The position numbers were made by a program, and so were the translations under genes. From NCBI RefSeq assembly GCF_001565895.1, contig NZ_LSNE01000007.1:81646-145645 (forward strand): a stretch of DNA of 64,000 nucleotides. Direction: 5' to 3'. Of this stretch, positions 56,989 through 64,000 are shown piece after piece (the stretch's first letter is position 1; each line of letters starts with the position of its first letter). Under the pieces are notes generated by a model, which was not told where the DNA came from, ran no database searches, and saw only the letters and a program-made list of their open reading frames with translations. Source of the stretch: Paraglaciecola hydrolytica (lineage in GTDB: Bacteria; Pseudomonadota; Gammaproteobacteria; Enterobacterales; Alteromonadaceae).

Positions 56989-58716
56989 ATGAAGCGCTCA
57001 TTAAAACTCGCTTTAATTCCAACAGCAATCGCTGCTGTACTAACTGCCAATTCGGCGTTTGCTGGTTCAGAAGCTTGCTTCGAAGTATATCCCGCTGCTA
57101 TTGATGCTGTTGTAACTGCTCATGCGACAAAATATAACGCAGCTGCATGTATCGTTGAAGCTAACCGTACAGGCGCTACTGCAGTAAACTTAGAAGCTAC
57201 AACTTCTACTTCAATCGCCTATGAATTAACTGGCGATTATGACGTAGATTTACAAGATATCGATGGTGGCACTAACAATCTACACGTTGTGTATATTCCT
57301 ACTACTGATATTCCCAGTGGCACAGTTATAGAAATTAAATTAACTGGTGCTAAGTGGAAAGGCAATGCTAACCAAATGCATTTGGTTCAGTTGGGTGCAA
57401 ATTATGAATTGGTTGCCTCTTCTGATGGTGCTTTTGATGGTACAGATACTATTACCTTCTTAACTAAAGCTGGTGTTACTATTGGTGCAGGTACTCGTTT
57501 AGCCTTCACTAAAAATAATGCTATTGACGGAACTGCTGCTCCAGCTAACTCTAATTTAATTGAGTCGCCTACGTTCAATATCGCTAATACCGGCTGCCCA
57601 ACTAACGCTAAAGTTTCTATTCAAGCAACTACTGCTAAAACTGACGGTGGCAATGGTTTTAACATCCAAGGTGGTGTATCTAAAGTTCAAGAGCTAGCAG
57701 ATATCTCTCCACAGTTTATTATGTTTGATAAAACTAATGGCGCTGCGGTTTATGCCTCTGGTTCAGCTTCTGTAACTGTTGAGCAAGTTGATGCTGAAGA
57801 TACTAACGGTACTCCACGTACTTTGTTTGTTGAAGATGGCTTAACTCCTACGTCAGGTGATTTTGTAGTTAATGGTAACAACACTGTTGTTTATCCATTC
57901 CGTATGGTTGACCGCGCACCTGAGCTAGATAAGTTTGTTACTTTGGCTCCTGGTGATAACGTAGCGTTGTCATTTGAAACTTCTGCTGCACCTGGTGCAA
58001 CTGTTGGTTTAGGTTTGTATGATTCGTGGGCTACTAATGGTCAAACGACTAACTTGAAGCCTACTACGCCTACCGACTTGAATGGTGCAACTGCAGGTAC
58101 TTTAATTATGCCTAGCACAACGGCTACTACTTATTCTTGGTTGGCATCTGATGCCTTCGCAGATGGTGGTGAAGCAGACTATTACACTGATGTTGCTGCA
58201 GTTAATGATAACGCATGGTATATGACGCTTGAAAATACTACTGCTGCTGGCGTGATGAACTTTAACTACAATGTTTCTGTAGCTTATAGCCTTAATTTTG
58301 CTGCTTCAACCCTGATCGACCACTGTTCTGCTACAGAGCAAGCGTTTGATATCGGTGTTAACGGTGCGGTACTTAAAGTGCCTTATACTTATGACACAAG
58401 CAGTAACTTCATCCGTATTACTAACGAGCACTCAGAATCAGCTCTTATTACTCTAGACATCTTTGATGAAAGCGGTAATGAGTTAACTGCTGTTCAAATA
58501 GGTAGTGTTGGTGAGCATGCTTCTGTTGTTTATACTGCAGATAACTTGATTGATATGGCTCAAAACGCAGGTTATGTTGGTACTGGTAAACGTCATACTA
58601 TGACATTTACTGTTACTGCGCCTAAAGACAGCGTACACGGTGTTTCTGTACAGAAAATACCTGGTGGTGTTGACCGCGTATTACCAGTGTTGGATACCAA
58701 CATTTGGCAACAATAA
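56989..58716 (+). CDS. Abundant secreted surface protein, S-layer-like (possible Slr4 type)
   Basis: A 575-aa protein with a clean signal peptide (about 1-25, ANSAFA|GSE), predicted mature mass near 58 kDa. Composition is dominated by Ala, Thr, Asn, Asp, Val and Gly with almost no Lys/Arg, all beta-rich, typical of surface-lattice proteins. Four Cys (30, 54, 203, 446) could form two disulfides. Codons look highly biased (GCT, GGT, ACT, GTT), an ideal AAGGAG site precedes the ATG and a strong terminator follows, all signs of heavy expression. Size, composition and neighbours recall the Slr4 S-layer proteins of marine Gammaproteobacteria; this is from memory and no alignment was possible. A filament or matrix subunit is the alternative. 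Confidence 0.65.
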   Translation: MKRSLKLALIPTAIAAVLTANSAFAGSEACFEVYPAAIDAVVTAHATKYNAAACIVEANRTGATAVNLEATTSTSIAYELTGDYDVDLQDIDGGTNNLHVVYIPTTDIPSGTVIEIKLTGAKWKGNANQMHLVQLGANYELVASSDGAFDGTDTITFLTKAGVTIGAGTRLAFTKNNAIDGTAAPANSNLIESPTFNIANTGCPTNAKVSIQATTAKTDGGNGFNIQGGVSKVQELADISPQFIMFDKTNGAAVYASGSASVTVEQVDAEDTNGTPRTLFVEDGLTPTSGDFVVNGNNTVVYPFRMVDRAPELDKFVTLAPGDNVALSFETSAAPGATVGLGLYDSWATNGQTTNLKPTTPTDLNGATAGTLIMPSTTATTYSWLASDAFADGGEADYYTDVAAVNDNAWYMTLENTTAAGVMNFNYNVSVAYSLNFAASTLIDHCSATEQAFDIGVNGAVLKVPYTYDTSSNFIRITNEHSESALITLDIFDESGNELTAVQIGSVGEHASVVYTADNLIDMAQNAGYVGTGKRHTMTFTVTAPKDSVHGVSVQKIPGGVDRVLPVLDTNIWQQ

Positions 58717-58742
58717 TAATCTGAACTTTCAGATTGTTTAAA

Positions 58743-58768
58743 GGCCCTCTTTGGAGGGCTTTTTTTTT
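58743..58768 (+). terminator. Strong rho-independent terminator after the S-layer-like gene
   Basis: GCCCTC (58744-58749) and GAGGGC (58754-58759) form a 6-bp GC-rich stem with a 4-base loop, followed by nine T residues. It lies 28 bases past the stop and just ahead of the DsbA-like gene. Confidence 0.93.
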
Positions 58769-58795
58769 CTTTGTTTTAAATTAATTGGAGTGAAT

Positions 58796-59560
58796 ATGAA
58801 GGTAATTTACACAGTACTTATTGCTTTACTTATAACTACCACTTCGTCTTTTGCACAAGAGTTGCAGGCAGGAAGTGAAGTGGCTGAGTTACAGTCACAG
58901 GTAAGAAACTTAAGTATTATGGTTGAACAGATTAGAAAAAACCAAATGGTAATGGCTCGTCAGATGGGGTTGGTTAAGCCTCAAGCGATTTTACCCGGGG
59001 AGCCTGTACCTTTATCTGGGGCTACTTATATAGGCGATAAAGACGCCAAAGTTGTTATAATGGAATTTACTGATCTACAGTGTCCATTTTGTCAGACATT
59101 TAGCTTAGAAATTTTCCCTCAGCTTAAAAAAGCGTATATCGATAATAATCAACTTTTATTTGTAAATCGCCAAAATCCCATTACTCATCACGCACAAGCG
59201 CGAGTGGCTGCAAAATATCTGTTATGCGCCGCGGAACAAAACAAGTTTGAAGAAGCAAAAAAAGCCATCTTTACCAAAGGTGATTTAGTAAAAGAAGAAA
59301 GGTTTACGGGTATTGATGTTATTGCGGGACTGGATCAATCAAACTTACAAGCCTGTTTAGCTGATGATGTAAAATTAGAAAACCAAATTAATGCCGATAT
59401 ACAACTTGGATTACGCATTGGTGTAGCGAGTACTCCAACAATGTTGGTTGGTATCCAAAATAATCAAAACTTAGTCGAATGGGTCAAAGTGGAAGGTACT
59501 AAGCCATTTGAATATTATGCTGAGTTAATTGATAACTTATTAAAACAAATTAGCGACTAG
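58796..59560 (+). CDS. DsbA-family periplasmic thiol oxidoreductase with coiled-coil N-terminus
   Basis: From the ATG at 58796 (GGAG six bases upstream) the product has 254 residues. An upstream extension would start inside the terminator and is rejected. A signal peptide (about 1-20) is followed by a short coiled coil (VAELQSQVRNLSIMVEQIRKNQ), then a DsbA/DsbC-like thioredoxin fold. The active site is C98-P-F-C101 in FTDLQCPFCQTF, and the cis-Pro loop is GVASTPTMLVG. It resembles stand-alone disulfide enzymes encoded beside surface or secreted proteins. Located between the S-layer-like gene and a secretion operon, it may form the disulfides of that protein; this is inference. Confidence 0.85.
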   Translation: MKVIYTVLIALLITTTSSFAQELQAGSEVAELQSQVRNLSIMVEQIRKNQMVMARQMGLVKPQAILPGEPVPLSGATYIGDKDAKVVIMEFTDLQCPFCQTFSLEIFPQLKKAYIDNNQLLFVNRQNPITHHAQARVAAKYLLCAAEQNKFEEAKKAIFTKGDLVKEERFTGIDVIAGLDQSNLQACLADDVKLENQINADIQLGLRIGVASTPTMLVGIQNNQNLVEWVKVEGTKPFEYYAELIDNLLKQISD

Positions 59561-59632
59561 TTATTTGTAGATCTTACTGCACAGCTAAGGCAATTCCAGT
59601 AATATTATCTTTACTCTTGTTTTAAACATATT

Positions 59633-59677
59633 CATTTCAGACGAAAAATAAGCTTATTTACCTTTTCGTCTGAAATG
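59633..59677. promoter_or_regulatory. Perfect 15-bp inverted repeat upstream of the secretion operon
   Basis: CATTTCAGACGAAAA (59633-59647) and its exact reverse complement (59663-59677) flank a 15-base AT-rich loop, 20 bases ahead of the pseudopilin ATG. No U-run follows, so it is not a standard terminator. An operator or an RNA processing hairpin is more likely. Confidence 0.7.
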
Positions 59678-59697
59678 TCGTAAGTGATAGTGGTGAT

Positions 59698-60093
59698 ATG
59701 AAATTAAAAAAATTAAATATGAAAGGCTTTACACTAATCGAGTTATTGATAGTGATGGTTATATTAGGTTTGCTGGCCTCGTTAGTGGCTCCCACAATGT
59801 TTAGTAAGGTGGGGACGTCTAAGCAAAAAACCGCAAAGGCTCAAATGCAAATGTTAGCGACTGCAATTGATGCATACCGTCTCGATACCGGTGATTATCC
59901 AAAAACATTAGAAGATTTGAGAGTTTCAACTGGTGATTTTTGGGATGGTCCTTATATGCCAAAAGAAATACCTAAAGACCCTTGGGGTAATCAATATATT
60001 TTGTTAAAAAGTGATAACGGAATTAATTTAATATCTTATGGCAAAGATGGGCAGCCGGGTGGAGAGGATGAAAACCAGGATGTGGAATACTAA
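59698..60093 (+). CDS. GspG-like major pseudopilin of a type II secretion-like system
   Basis: A 131-aa protein with the type III prepilin signal MKLKKLNMKG|FTLIELLIVMVILGLLASL in part. Cleavage is expected between Gly10 and Phe11, leaving Glu5 of the mature protein. The C-terminal GspG pattern DTGDYPKTLEDL...GPYMPKEIPKDPWGNQYIL...LISYGKDGQPGGEDENQD includes the Asp/Glu residues of the conserved calcium site. It opens the secretion operon and overlaps the next gene. Confidence 0.92.
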   Translation: MKLKKLNMKGFTLIELLIVMVILGLLASLVAPTMFSKVGTSKQKTAKAQMQMLATAIDAYRLDTGDYPKTLEDLRVSTGDFWDGPYMPKEIPKDPWGNQYILLKSDNGINLISYGKDGQPGGEDENQDVEY

Positions 60094-61741
60094 AGTTCAA
60101 TTATTTTTGCATGAAAAAAAGTGGATTTCTAGTCAACAATTAAATGAAGCTTGGCGGATTACGCAAGAACTAGATGAGCCTTTTGATTCTGTCTTAGTTA
60201 ATATGGGTTTGTTAGATGAGCAGCGTTATGCCGAAATGTTGTCTACTCTATTGGATAAACCCAGATGGTTTGGGACGTTATCTGATTTCAATGACATCGA
60301 TTACGTTACTCCTAATATCAACATCGATTTTTTGTATAAACACAGGATGGTTCCGCTGAGTTTAGATTCAAACGATGTCAAAATTGGTTTTGCTAATCCT
60401 CATGCCCATGAAGCTTTTGATTACTTGAGATTTCTTGATTTACCGCTTGAGTTAATGGTACTGACGGCTAAAGATTTCGAATTAATTAGTGAACAACAAA
60501 AATCATTAAGTAGTAGCTCTACCGATATGTTTTTATCGAGTAATGTGGAACATTTACGGCAACTAGCCCAAGGTGCTCCAACAGTCAATTTAGTTAATAA
60601 TTTAATCGCTGAAGGCGTTAAGTTAGGTGCATCCGATTTGCACATAGAGCCAGTAGATGGTCGTTATCGAGCACGTTACCGAATCGATGGTATCTTGAAA
60701 GAAGCTGAACCAATACCCGTAAATTTGCAAGTGGCTGTTATTTCAAGAATAAAAATTTTATGTGGGATGGATATCGCAGAAAAGAGACGGCCTCAAGATG
60801 GCAAGATAGAAACCCGCACTGGTAGTATTGAATTAGATATACGTTGTTCATCGCTTCCCTTAGGGTTTGGGGAAAGTATGGTAATGCGCTTCTTAATAAA
60901 AAATGCATTGCAATTCAATTTGTCTGAGTTGGGTTATGCAGATGATTTACAGCGCTTAATAGATGAAGATCTCAAACGTTCAACCGGCGTTATATTGATG
61001 ACCGGTCCGACAGGCTCAGGTAAAACCACTAGCCTTTATTCTTTCTTGAATAAAATTAATACAATAGATTTAAAAATAATCACATTAGAAGATCCGATCG
61101 AATATCAGCTGGCCGGTATTAATCAGGTTCAAGTAAAAAGTGATATCGGTTTTGATTTTGCGAAAGGCTTAAGAAGTATTTTGCGTCAAGATCCTGATGT
61201 AATTATGGTTGGTGAGATACGTGACGGTGAAACAGCCAAGATTGCGTTACAATCAGCTTTAACAGGGCATTTAGTTTTTAGTACTGTGCACACCAATGAC
61301 GCTCCTACTGCGTATACGCGTTTACTCGATTTGGGCATAGAAGAATACTTGTTAAACGCCGGCTTAATTTCAATAATGGCCCAACGTTTAGTTAGGAAGC
61401 TTTGTACAAACTGTCGTAAACCTAGCCCTCACTTGTCCGACTTTGTTACTAAATATAATTTGGCTGAACTGGCAGGCAAATTTAATATTGATAGTATACA
61501 AATTTGTGAAGCTGTTGGTTGTAAAATGTGTGAAAACCGCGGATACCAAGGGCGAGTAGCATTATTAGAGTACTTACCCTGTACCAGTGAAGTAAGAAAC
61601 ATGGCTAAAAATGAGAAGTTACTGGATTCGCTCTATCATTACATGGATGACAATGGCTTTAGGAATTTAAAACAAGATGGCTTTTTAAAAGCGATGCAGG
61701 GTATTACCACTGTGGAAGAGGTCCTTAGGGTTGCAGGATGA
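60068..61741 (+). CDS. GspE-like secretion ATPase
   Basis: From the ATG at 60068, inside the pseudopilin gene's last codons, the product has 557 residues; an ATG at 60080 is an alternative. An N-terminal MshEN-like domain (about 5-150) is followed by APTVNLVNNLIAEGVKLGASDLHIEP and the ATPase with Walker A TGPTGSGKTTSLYS (about 312-325). The Asp box, Walker B RQDPDVIMVGEIRD and His box TGHLVFSTVHTNDA follow. The four-Cys zinc site is present (CTNC about 446-449, CKMC about 485-488). It powers pseudopilus assembly in type II secretion and type IV pilus systems. It overlaps both neighbours. Confidence 0.93.
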   Translation: MKTRMWNTKVQLFLHEKKWISSQQLNEAWRITQELDEPFDSVLVNMGLLDEQRYAEMLSTLLDKPRWFGTLSDFNDIDYVTPNINIDFLYKHRMVPLSLDSNDVKIGFANPHAHEAFDYLRFLDLPLELMVLTAKDFELISEQQKSLSSSSTDMFLSSNVEHLRQLAQGAPTVNLVNNLIAEGVKLGASDLHIEPVDGRYRARYRIDGILKEAEPIPVNLQVAVISRIKILCGMDIAEKRRPQDGKIETRTGSIELDIRCSSLPLGFGESMVMRFLIKNALQFNLSELGYADDLQRLIDEDLKRSTGVILMTGPTGSGKTTSLYSFLNKINTIDLKIITLEDPIEYQLAGINQVQVKSDIGFDFAKGLRSILRQDPDVIMVGEIRDGETAKIALQSALTGHLVFSTVHTNDAPTAYTRLLDLGIEEYLLNAGLISIMAQRLVRKLCTNCRKPSPHLSDFVTKYNLAELAGKFNIDSIQICEAVGCKMCENRGYQGRVALLEYLPCTSEVRNMAKNEKLLDSLYHYMDDNGFRNLKQDGFLKAMQGITTVEEVLRVAG

Positions 61742-62940
61742 CGGAACTATTTCGATATACGGCTTTTTATCAGGATGGCAGAAAAAAACAGGGTGAGGTC
61801 AATGCCGTAAACGAAAGTGATGCTGATGCGAAAATTAGACGTGATGGCCTTATACCTGTCTCTATTAAAAAATTAAATAGCGATGCAATTTCTAGTAGTC
61901 TGTTTCAATCTGTCAGTTCCAGTGATATTGAGCAATCTACCCGGCAACTTGCATTGTTGTTGGATAGTGGGTTACGCATTGATAAAGCTATAGAGGTTTT
62001 GAGTAAGACATCAAAAAATAGTTTGATGAAAACCATTTGGAAACTTGTTGGTGCAGATATATCTGAAGGCCATGAGTTGAACAAAGCGTTGTATAAACAC
62101 CCTCAAGTGTTTGATTCATTGTATTGTGAGATGGTTCATATTGGAGAAAGTACTGGTACGCTGCCTGCGATTTTCGATCGACTCGCTGAAAATATTAAAT
62201 TCCAAAATGATTTACGTAAAAAAGTAGTTCAAGCTTCCGTTTACCCTATGTTTATTTTAGTAGTCTGTTTAGTTGCCATTTTAGCAATTTTTAACTTTGT
62301 CATTCCAAGTATGTCTGGTGTCTTTAGTTCAATGTCTGAAATCCCTGGTTACACTCAAGCTTTACTGGATTTTAGTCAATGGGTTCAAGACTATCAGCTG
62401 ACGATGTTGATTGTCGCTATCTGTATGTCAATTGGTTTATTTTTCGTTTGGAAGCAGCATCGGTATCGGGAAAAGCTGATTAAATATGTGTTTAAGTTAC
62501 CTTTAGTTTCTAGCTTGGTAAGACGTGTCGACAGGATCCGATTTTCCACAGCGATGCATCTCACCTTATCTAGTGGATTAAACTTATCCGAAGCTCTTCT
62601 ACTTTCTGCCAATACCGTTTTAAGTGATGAACTAAAGCAAGAGCTGTTGATATTTTCAAACAACGTGTCTTCCGGACAAGCGATTTCAAACTCAATAGAA
62701 AATGTACATCTTTATGACGAGCTAGCGGTTTCATTAATTAGAGTTGGTGAAGAAAGTGGTAACTTAACTTCTTCATTTAAAGAGATAACGACTGTGGGAC
62801 GTCAGAATTTTGAGGATTGGGTCCTACGTTTTACTGTTCTTTTAGAGCCATTATTAATACTTGTGATGGGAGGAATTGTTGGCTCAGTGGTGATAACGAT
62901 GTTATTGAGTATAGTGTCAATTAATGATGTTTCATTTTAA
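61738..62940 (+). CDS. GspF-like inner-membrane platform protein
   Basis: A 400-aa protein with two T2SSF domains (about 65-190 and 268-390) and three membrane segments (about 168-190, 218-240, 370-395). FRYTAFYQDGRKKQGEVNAVNESDA at the N-terminus, TRQLALLLDSGLRIDKAIEVL, IGESTGTLPAIFDRLA and IRVGEESGNLTSSF are standard GspF/PilC blocks. It couples the cytoplasmic ATPase to pseudopilin assembly. The ATG overlaps the ATPase stop (ATGA), and its own end overlaps the next pseudopilin gene. Confidence 0.93.
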   Translation: MTELFRYTAFYQDGRKKQGEVNAVNESDADAKIRRDGLIPVSIKKLNSDAISSSLFQSVSSSDIEQSTRQLALLLDSGLRIDKAIEVLSKTSKNSLMKTIWKLVGADISEGHELNKALYKHPQVFDSLYCEMVHIGESTGTLPAIFDRLAENIKFQNDLRKKVVQASVYPMFILVVCLVAILAIFNFVIPSMSGVFSSMSEIPGYTQALLDFSQWVQDYQLTMLIVAICMSIGLFFVWKQHRYREKLIKYVFKLPLVSSLVRRVDRIRFSTAMHLTLSSGLNLSEALLLSANTVLSDELKQELLIFSNNVSSGQAISNSIENVHLYDELAVSLIRVGEESGNLTSSFKEITTVGRQNFEDWVLRFTVLLEPLLILVMGGIVGSVVITMLLSIVSINDVSF

Positions 62941-63328
62941 TTCACGTCTTGGATTTACCTTAATTGAGTTGTTGATAGTCATGTTTATTATCGGGTTAAC
63001 ATCGTCTCTCGTATTACCCGCAATGATGAAACAAATAGAAACTACCAGAGAGCTGAGTGAATTGGAAAAAATTAAAAATATTGTCAGTCTTACCAAAGTT
63101 CAAAGTTTTTATGCTGCAAAACAGTTTAAGGTTGATATTGATGATAACCAATTAGAGATATCAGAATATATCGGTAACGAAGAGTACCAACAAAGGCGAC
63201 TTTTTGTACTTAATCATATTACCTTCATGAGTAAAGATGTGTTTTTGGTCACCAATGGCGTGGTGGAAGATGTCGAAAGCATGATTTTGATTACAAACCG
63301 CGGCCGGGAAATGACTCTTAGTTTATGA
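62924..63328 (+). CDS. GspH/FimT-like minor pseudopilin
   Basis: A 134-aa protein with a prepilin leader ending NSRLG|FTLIELLIVMFIIGLTSSL, then a long helix and a small beta domain ending ITNRGREMTLSL, consistent with GspH-type minor pseudopilins. Two adjacent ATG codons (62924, 62927) are possible starts, both inside the end of the GspF-like gene. Minor pseudopilins form the tip complex. Sequence beyond the leader is not family-diagnostic, so GspH is chosen on operon order and size. Confidence 0.8.
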   Translation: MMFHFNSRLGFTLIELLIVMFIIGLTSSLVLPAMMKQIETTRELSELEKIKNIVSLTKVQSFYAAKQFKVDIDDNQLEISEYIGNEEYQQRRLFVLNHITFMSKDVFLVTNGVVEDVESMILITNRGREMTLSL

Positions 63329-63735
63329 GACATAACCACAAAGGTATGACCTTAATTGAAGTGCTTATAGCAAGTACTATTCTTTTTATGGTGATAAGTG
63401 CAGTTACGATGATCGTACGGACTAACGTATTGTATCAACAACGTTTGGAGATCCAGCTTGATGACTCCTATTCGATGGACTCTGTTTTGGACGAAATTAA
63501 CTATTATCTGGAATATACCGATCAAGTCACAGGAACGGCATTAATTGGTCGTAATAGTTATGAGTGGAGTGCAGAGATGCTAGAAAAGAAGCCTGTGGTT
63601 TCCAGTTTAGATGCCAGTGTAGCTGATGAAAATCATGATCGAGGTTTTCTGTTGATATACCAGGTATCTATCAGAAATTTGCGCAAAACGTTCAGGCCGA
63701 AATATTACACCAAATTAGTTTGGCGTCAAAATTAA
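63325..63735 (+). CDS. GspI-like minor pseudopilin
   Basis: A 136-aa protein with the prepilin leader MRHNHKG|MTLIEVLIASTILFMVISAVT in part. Met follows the Gly instead of Phe, as is common for GspI/PilV-type minor pseudopilins. The rest is a helix followed by a beta domain ending YYTKLVWRQN. The start overlaps the stop of the preceding pseudopilin (ATGA). Assignment within GspI/GspJ/PilV is uncertain. Confidence 0.8.
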   Translation: MRHNHKGMTLIEVLIASTILFMVISAVTMIVRTNVLYQQRLEIQLDDSYSMDSVLDEINYYLEYTDQVTGTALIGRNSYEWSAEMLEKKPVVSSLDASVADENHDRGFLLIYQVSIRNLRKTFRPKYYTKLVWRQN

Positions 63736-63736
63736 C

Positions 63737-64000
63737 GTGAGAAAATCAAAAATAAATTGGGGATTTACTCTGATTGAGGTATTGATTGCGCTAGTAATAA
63801 TGACCGCTGTTATTACTATTTCCGTGGGGGCCTTTCAGATGTTTAATCCTGCTAATAGTGACAAAGATACTAATGTACTGGATAGAACAGTTGACTTGAT
63901 TGGCAAACAAAAGATGTTCCGTTCTTTGCGCGCTGCACAGCATTATTCAACAAGAGATGACAGTAATACTAGTTTTTTGGTTTTTATGGGGGAACAAAAT
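63737..64000 (+). CDS. Third minor pseudopilin (GspJ-like), cut by the window end
   Basis: A GTG at 63737, one base after the previous stop, opens a frame of at least 88 codons to the window end. Its start MRKSKINWG|FTLIEVLIALVIMTAVI is a textbook prepilin leader with Glu5 and a hydrophobic helix. The visible remainder, including KQKMFRSLRAAQHYST, fits a GspJ-like minor pseudopilin. The operon presumably continues with further Gsp genes (K, L, M, C, D) not seen here. Confidence 0.8.
   Translation, partial: MRKSKINWGFTLIEVLIALVIMTAVITISVGAFQMFNPANSDKDTNVLDRTVDLIGKQKMFRSLRAAQHYSTRDDSNTSFLVFMGEQN

Noticed and set aside
53784..58716. Capsule/exopolysaccharide cluster around the SLBB gene
   Set aside because: No glycosyltransferase, Wzy, Wzx or Wzc gene lies on either side in this window, so a capsule cluster is not supported even though galE and a Wzi-like gene are within 6 kb.
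58751..58795. N-terminal extension of the DsbA-like gene
   Set aside because: It would begin inside the terminator of the preceding gene and spoil the signal peptide.

Overview
The window reads as chromosome of a marine gammaproteobacterium of the order Alteromonadales, close to the Glaciecola/Paraglaciecola/Alteromonas group. This is inferred from the family content (leuABCD, eno-pyrG, mutS-pncC-recA, a complete ccm operon preceded by a FliK-like/FlhB-like pair, a POT transporter), the moderate-to-low GC and the style of the proteins; no rRNA or tRNA gene is present to anchor it.

Layout. 1-1644: an ECF sigma factor overlapping a membrane-anchored partner cut by the window edge, plus a TonB-like protein. 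1830-6163: a tightly packed minus-strand operon of a cupredoxin, a membrane GGDEF/EAL protein, a DUF3034 envelope protein and a lipoprotein truncated globin. 6338-13128: mostly single-gene units (MscS, DUF1275, DUF1439-like, ZntB, DUF6265-like, GntP, DMT exporter). 13164-18348: leuABCD with its own promoter, an 18-codon Leu-rich leader peptide and a transcription attenuator. 18605-23116: a periplasmic binding protein, an unknown gene, eno and pyrG.

23200-26600 is accessory: two structured repeats flank an orphan antitoxin with a toxin stub, followed by a low-GC patch holding a small lipoprotein, an MltR-family protein and a zinc/HNH-like protein. 26601-32434: mutS, pncC, a lipoprotein 6-phosphogluconolactonase-like propeller and recA, whose LexA box lies inside its promoter. 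32798-37690: a giant calcium-binding TSP3-repeat surface protein and a small beta-barrel. 37845-40686: FlhB-like and FliK-like genes. 40908-47975: ccmABCDEFGHI with overlapping stops and starts, followed by mlaA, a Wzi-like gene, galE and a POT peptide transporter.

The most interesting part is 53784-64000. It holds an SLBB/polysaccharide-export outer-membrane protein, a very Ala/Thr/Asn-rich secreted protein (575 aa, four cysteines, apparently optimised codons, strong terminator) that resembles an S-layer subunit, a DsbA-like thiol oxidoreductase, and a compact type II secretion-like operon (major pseudopilin, GspE ATPase, GspF platform protein and three minor pseudopilins, the last cut by the window end). 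I infer a dedicated system for folding, export and assembly of an abundant surface protein.

A second theme is repeats. CTAG-rich composite elements sit directly behind the stop codons of several genes. Two have expanded into 7-bp tandem arrays (about 12.7 copies of CATCTAG and 13 copies of AAACTAG). Several other dispersed palindromic intergenic repeats are also present. No CRISPR array, complete insertion sequence, prophage, tRNA or rRNA was seen.
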